A DNA stretch of 64,000 nt from assembly GCA_000711775.1 (NCBI GenBank), contig ARYC01018604.1, positions 1 through 64,000 of the forward strand, given 5' to 3'. Below the pieces are notes generated by a model. The model saw nothing but the letters and a program-made list of their open reading frames with translations. It did no database searches and was not told the DNA's origin. Below, one piece after another: positions 58,347 to 64,000 of this stretch (positions within the stretch are counted from its first letter, which is position 1; the number at the start of each line of letters is the position of its first letter). The translations under genes were made by a program, and so were the position numbers. Source of the stretch: Oxytricha trifallax (taxonomy: Eukaryota > Ciliophora > Spirotrichea > Sporadotrichida > Oxytrichidae).

Positions 58347-61300
58347 ATGGCATATTTCTCAGCAAATAATAAAAATAGCTAGTTTTTCTTATTAATTGTG
58401 TACATAATATCACTTCAAATTGTTGCATCAACTGAATTCTATCCAATTTACTAAACAAAGTAAACTGGGTGCAATATAGCTAGTGGAGAAATAACAATGA
58501 TTTAATGCAGCAATTATTTTGAGTTGCATCGAACATAGGGATTACTAATGTCTGGTAGCTCAAATTCTTACTCCAATTTTATCTCATAAAATTTGTCAAC
58601 TTCTAACATGACAATCTTCTAAATAATTATGGGATAATCTATATTTTATAAATTTCAATCAAATTTGGTTGAACGAGCCCATAAATATATGATTTTATAG
58701 ATAACTCAAAAGATCTAACTTATGTATAGAATTAAACCCAGGTAGGTTGGTACTTAAACTTTGAAACAAACACCTTCAATATAAGGCAACCTATAACTTA
58801 TTTCTATTCTGGTATGACGGATGCAATGACTTTCTAAGACTTAGTCTTATATTTGATTTCAAGTTAAACAGCTCTAGTCATTAGAGACACAAAAAGAAAT
58901 TGGACTAACCCAAATTAAATCAAGATTGGAACTAATAAGCTTAAGTTCTCAGTGTCAGTTAAAAATTATACAAGCTATAACTCCATTTTTGATTTGGTAG
59001 TTTGCAGTAATGGAGCAGTAACTTAAGACTCTTGCTTAATATATGATCTTTATGCAAATAATCAAGCCCTCACCACAAATGTGACATTGAGAAATAACAT
59101 AACTTTGAAAGCTTAATGTGCAGATAAATTAATTTTGACTTAGAATTATCTCGTAGTAGCATGCTCACCTTATAGTTCAAACTCTGGCAAATTATCTGTT
59201 TACTCAAGAAACTCTAACAATAACACTTTGACACTTCTAATTTAAGAAGTAGGCAACACAACGGCGTAAAATAACTATTAGAGACTAGGAGATTCAATGA
59301 CAATTACAGAGCATAATTTAAATCATACCACTTTGTACTATACATCTACTCTAGTGAATAACAGTATCACTTATAGCTATATCAATACTATCTAGCTTAT
59401 GAGGTTTGACAATTAAACTGGAGTTCATCATAGATACCATATCTAAATCAATCAATATAGAGTTAAAAGCAATGACTCCTTTAACAAAGGACTTATTTAA
59501 ATGACCAATCTTCCCGATTAAATGTTATTGCATGACATTAATTTTCTTTTTATTTATTCTTAAATATTTTGAAGAATTTTACCTTTTTAATACTTTCATA
59601 TTCAAATTTACAGACTATCTATTAATTCCCCTTATGTGGAAATAAATTTACACTCTATGACAACTATTGTGTACCCTGTAACTCAAATGAGTTTACAAGT
59701 AATCTCAACTCATAAATATGTGAGAGTTGTTCAAATACAGACTATCAAAATAAATACTTATAAATTCTCTTTTATATAAATTACTATAATAAATACTTAT
59801 AAATGAAATATTATAAATTTGCTAAATTTTGAATTAATGAATTAGAAATTTAAACTAATTTTTATTACGTCTTTAAAAAAGACCCATTGAATTAATTTTT
59901 GATACATTGAAATATATTTTATATATGAAAAGATTTATTTGAACTTTAAAACATTCATTTGATATAGATTAATTATTCAATGAAATTCTTTATTAATTAT
60001 TCGATTACAAATAATTTTCAATGTATGCTACCTCATCTTATCAAGGTCTAATTAAATATCTCTACTGCACCTTAGATAACCCTCAGTCAATCCAGTCTTT
60101 TAACACCTCCTTATACACTTTTTAAAGCACAAGAATCGTGCTGCCTCACTCTCTAGGCACTAATAATACTTCTGACAACTCCCCTCTAAACACAGCTTTC
60201 GATGATTTCACCCCCATAAACCAAAACACCACTGATGATAATTAAACAAGCCAAAATAACACCAATAATAATCAAACCAACACCAACTAAACTAACAATC
60301 AGAATAACAACACAAACAATCAGAATAACAACACTTCTGAATAAATAAAATCAAAAAGTTAAAGCGAGGAAATGCCCAAAGAAAACATAATCATTATAAT
60401 TGTGTGTGTAGTCGTTGGGTTTCTTATATTAATATTGGTCCCACTTATAGTAATACTATGTGTTATCAAGAAGAATAAAAAGAAAAATGGTAATGCGGGT
60501 GCATAGAAAAAAGAAAATGTAGATAGGTCAAAGAAATATCTGGAGAAAGATGTCCCACCGCAAAGTGAAGCTATTGATATTGATGATATAATATTTCAGA
60601 ATTGAATTTATTCAGGGAATACACATACTCAAATCTACTTTTATTACTATTAAAAATGTAAAGTTTAACTTTAAGATTACCAAACCCTTGAATTATATAT
60701 AAATTGCATTAATTTAATAAACGAAAAGTTTAATATTTGAAACCTCCTTATATATCAGAATATGATTTCTATTAATTTTTTAATTCCTTACTTTTTTATA
60801 CAATAGTAAATAAAAAAGTAGAAAAGAAAGATCTGTAAGTCTTTGAGAAATAAGCAGGTCCCTTTGAAAAAGACAGTAGTTTTCAGAAGAGGAAGAAAGA
60901 AAGCCTGTAAAGAGTGAAATTTGAGATTGACATCAGACCTCAGAGGTCGTCAGATGAAGACGGAGATAATGAAAGATTGCCCACTGGTAAAATTGTTTAT
61001 AATATTAATCATATTAATTAATTATCATTATTATCTAAATTGAGAAAACTGATCACATAGACCAAGGTCCAAACTAGCCTTTAAACAAATAAGAATCCCC
61101 TTAGTAATTGAATATGCGATTGTAAAACAATAAAAATTAGATAAAAGATCAACAAGAAGAGGAAGAGAAAAAAGAAGAAGTCAAAGATGAGAATAGCAGC
61201 TTAAAATATAACTCAAATTTATACCCGAAAATTGATCCTATATCCCCAACTTATTTTAATTTAATATTTCTATATTAATATCAATTTTTATGTAATTTAT

Positions 61301-61669
61301 GTGATTTGTTTATAATATAAAGTTACAATTAAATATCCAACTTAGGAAAGTAAAAACAAATAATAGTTAATTAATGCAAATAAAAGAGAAGTAGATTTAT
61401 AACAATATGAAGAAGATGAATCTTCCTCATCAATATCCTTTGAAAATCAAGATTTAGTAGAGAGTGAACGAAGTCTCAATATTATCAAAATTAAAAATAT
61501 TGATATATATTAATAAAGGATGAATGTCTCAATTAAAATTTATAAGTTTAGTAATAACTAGTAAGATAATAATCAAGCCAGAAATATACTTCGTTTTTAA
61601 TGTTTAATAACCAAATTAAATTAATTCGATAAATTAATTAATAAAGTTTATGGTAGTTAACTTAGATGA
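58347..61669 (+). CDS. Type I membrane glycoprotein, receptor-like, unknown
   Basis: ATG 58347 opens MAYFSANNKNSQFFLLIVYI, with a hydrophobic signal segment (FFLLIVYIISLQIVAS). The ectodomain has many N-x-S/T sites (TLRNNITLKA, SRNSNNNTLT, EVGNTTAQN) and a short Cys cluster (CGNKFTLYDNYCVPCNSNEF...CESCSN). An Asn/Thr-rich stalk (about 60190-60350) precedes one strong membrane helix (IIIIIVCVVVGFLILILVPL) with a basic stop-transfer KKNKKK. The cytosolic tail is highly charged (EEEEKKEEVKDEN, QQYEEDESSSSISFE) and reaches TGA 61667. AT-rich gaps at about 59760-60010, 60605-60800, 60985-61050 and 61240-61340 are introns or IESs, only partly resolved. No family was recognised; it looks like a surface receptor or adhesion protein. 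Confidence 0.7.
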
Positions 61670-62209
61670 AGGCAGATAAAACAACCAAATTAATTATTCA
61701 TACAATAGTAATTGAAACTGAAGTGAACAAATTCATTAGAATATAAATATTTTAATAGTAGAGCATGATTGACTTATTATAATTTCATCAATATTTCTAT
61801 TTTATACAAAGTGTATAGAAAAGAAGAATTAAAGAATTATATACTTAAATCTAAATATTATATTAAAGACTTTAGTTTAGATCTTCTTATAAAAAAATCA
61901 AATAAAAATGAGAAAATTTAAATTACCTAATAAAAACAACGATTAATATTGTAAAATTTCTAATATTGCTTTATTTATATTATGTATATTGCTCAAATGT
62001 AATATATTGATAGATAAATTGGTCATAAAAATTTTTAATTAAAATAAGAAAACTTAATGATATTATTGTTTTAATGAAATTATTTAATACATAAAATGTA
62101 AAAAACTGTTAAAATTTCCTAATCTTATTAATTTATAATTAATTAGCCTAATTTCTTTGAATTGTTCTAAAATAATTGGCAGGAAAATTTTATTTTATTA
62201 TTTTTTATA
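61670..62209. other. AT-rich convergent region
   Basis: 540 bp between the end of the glycoprotein gene and the MORN gene. No coding character, although the MORN frame formally stays open to a TGA at 61898-61900. Confidence 0.45.
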
Positions 62210-63642
62210 GTTTCTTGTGTATTCGCTTGTATAGTGTGATTTCAAATTTGGTTTCTTATTTGTCTACTTATTTAGAGAAGAAGCATGAGATTGTTATAAT
62301 TTTGAATTACTTGCTATATGCTTTGCATTTTAAATAGTTTTAGTGCTCTTATTTTATAATTAATCTTCAGTTGGAGCAATTTTTTCTTTAATCATAACTT
62401 TATTCTTGGTTTCAATTGGTTTAATATTCTCATCAACTTTCTTCATGCCCTCATTAACAGTTTAATTTAACGGAATTATAAAGAATCCACAAAATATTGG
62501 AATTTAAAAATAAAAATCTCATTGAATAATCCAACATAAACAGTGCCATCTTTGTAAAAGAGCTAACCCCAACCATGAGGCATTTTATCCTTTAATTCTC
62601 CCTCATATCGATCCCCATTTGGATAAATTATAGTTCCTAATCAATAATATAAATCAAATTTATATATACTTACCATTATTGTATTAGTTTTCTATTTGTT
62701 CAATTTGATCTCCAGTATAGATTATTGGAAGTTTAAAATTATAATTCCTTTACAAAAACTTAAAATTTAAATCTCAAATTAAAAATAATTCGGGTAATCA
62801 TTTTTGTAATACTATCTCTCCACTAGGCAACTTGTACTTATAATTTTTTTTTTCAGTTATTTGTCCATATTTGTATTTTACATCACATTCATATCCTTTA
62901 TAATATCTTATGCCTTTTCCATGCATTAGTCCATCTTTAAATTATCCTTAATAATAAAGTTTGTCTTTGTTGGCTTCAAAAAGCTTAAATTAAAAAAAAA
63001 AATGTTTTATTATAGGGAATTTACATGTTAGTTTACCACAATGATAGAGTGTTCCTTCTTTATGAGCTAATTTACTTCCTTCATATCTATAAATCATTAA
63101 TACATTTTATATTAGTTACACAAAGCCTGAGTATCTTAGAATTTATCCAATCTCATCTTTTGGAAAAAATAAAATATCATCAGCTTTTGCAAATTTAACT
63201 TCTGTACTTTATATTATAAATTAAAAAAGTTATAGTAAAACTAAAGAATCAATTTTTAAATTACTTTGCTGCACAGAACCCTAATTAGAACTTGTAAAAG
63301 TAAAAATACTTACCCCTGGACTAGATACATTAAAAATAAATTCGGTTTTTTTTATGAAATGTGCCTAATTACTTCTATTTATTTTTATTAACTAATTATA
63401 ATATTAAAATTTCTTAGAGACATTAACATGAACTGCACCAGTATATAAATCTTAATTTAAACCTAGGTAGATCGTTATAATATGTTAAATTTATTTTATA
63501 AGGGTAAGATTGTTATTAAAAGTAAATACGATATAAAGAAAAAAATTTTAATGCATACAAATTTTTCACTTTAGGTAAATATTATTTAGTTGGACTCAAA
63601 GAAGCTTGCTTATTCTTCAATTTTTTGAAAATTTAATGACAT
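62210..63642 (-). CDS. MORN-repeat protein
   Basis: ATG 63640-63642 opens MSLNFQKIEEQASFFESNQI on a short first exon. Further exons encode TEFIFNVSSPG (joined by a 37-nt GT-AG intron to GSVQQSNLKIDS) and STEVKFAKADDILFFPKDEI. MORN motifs follow: RYEGSKLAHKEGTLYHCG, YYQGQFKDGLMHGKGIRYYK and YEGELKDKMPHGWGQLFYKD, each with the Y-x-G-x(4)-G-x-G pattern. MORN repeats mediate membrane or protein contact in cortical and ciliary proteins. The C-terminal tail is Lys/Ser-rich (KPIETKNKVMIKEK, SHASSLNKQTNKKPN). The exact stop is unresolved, because the frame runs on into AT-rich DNA past 62210. Several short AT-rich gaps between exons are introns or IESs. Confidence 0.75.
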
Positions 63643-64000
63643 GTTTTAGATTATTTTATTTTTAAAGTAAGCCTAAGTTATTTTAAACCAAACATCTATA
63701 CACAATCACTGTTTTCCAAACTTAATCTGATGTATTTTTAAAGACATTTTTATATGATTCATAAATTAAAGTTCCATTGAGGAAATTGTATCAATATATT
63801 TTTATAAAGTTGATTAACTCTTGCTAAATAAAAAATTTTATATAAATCTTAAACATTAACATTCTTTACTACAGATACAGCTTATAGAAGTTAATTGTTC
63901 AAATTAAAGCTTGACATCAAATAAAAATTCGCTGCAGGTACTATCAACTTAAAATAATAATTATAAAATAAAAAGACTAATATTATAGCATTTTAATAAA
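63643..64000. other. AT-rich window end
   Basis: 358 bp upstream of the MORN gene. No gene was recognised. Confidence 0.5.

Overview
This window reads as germline (micronuclear) DNA of a spirotrichous ciliate, most likely Oxytricha trifallax or a close relative. Three lines of evidence support this. (1) Genes read through only if TAA and TAG encode glutamine and TGA is the sole stop, as in RPN8, RPA1, PTEN and the ZIP transporter. (2) Two ~4.1-kb transposons carry C4A4-type terminal inverted repeats and the three-gene cargo of TBE (telomere-bearing element) transposons: DDE transposase, '22-kDa' protein and zinc-finger/kinase. (3) Coding regions are interrupted by AT-rich internal eliminated sequences (IESs) bounded by 3-7 bp direct repeats (pointers); deleting the IES plus one repeat copy restores the reading frame. 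Conventional GT-AG introns, mostly 34-60 nt, are also present. No gene here is clearly scrambled.

Layout. 1-4.17 kb: TBE copy A, inserted in the 5' end of a signal-peptide gene. 4.2-6.8 kb: AT-rich, no gene seen. 6.8-15.7 kb: an IQ-motif protein (-), an orphan coding exon (+), an ATAD5/RFC1-like AAA+ protein (-) and a coiled-coil protein (+). 15.7-18.7 kb: two tandem HTATIP2-like NAD(P)-binding proteins (+) whose IESs can be resolved to the base. 18.9-26.4 kb: an unknown protein (-), replication protein A large subunit (+) and an unknown Asn/Gln-rich protein (-). 26.7-35.7 kb: a His-rich ZIP7/KE4-type zinc transporter (-) whose IES holds a 490-bp palindromic element, then a PAQR/adiponectin-receptor gene (-) split by TBE copy B. 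36.1-41.1 kb: a divergent 14-3-3 protein (+), a conserved highly expressed protein (-) and proteasome subunit RPN8 (+). 41.8-48.9 kb: three unrecognised proteins and PTEN. 50.2-58.2 kb: a very large TRP-like cation channel with beta-propeller and ankyrin-like regions; one of its non-coding segments carries two large palindromes. 58.3-63.6 kb: a type I membrane glycoprotein (+) and a MORN-repeat protein (-).

How it works together. The window is mostly unrelated housekeeping and signalling genes destined for separate macronuclear nanochromosomes, with interrupting DNA on three scales: 32-772 bp IESs, palindromic MITE-like elements nested in IESs, and 4-kb TBEs. Both TBEs sit inside coding sequence between AAT duplications, and exact excision leaving one AAT restores the host frame, so they behave as giant IESs. 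All six TBE genes are degraded by frameshifts or in-frame TGA except the 22-kDa gene of copy B. In both TBEs that gene can be extended by a conserved downstream frame if a 26-nt GT-AG intron is spliced out. Coordinates of multi-exon genes span from start to stop and include introns and IESs; several starts remain unresolved and are marked so.
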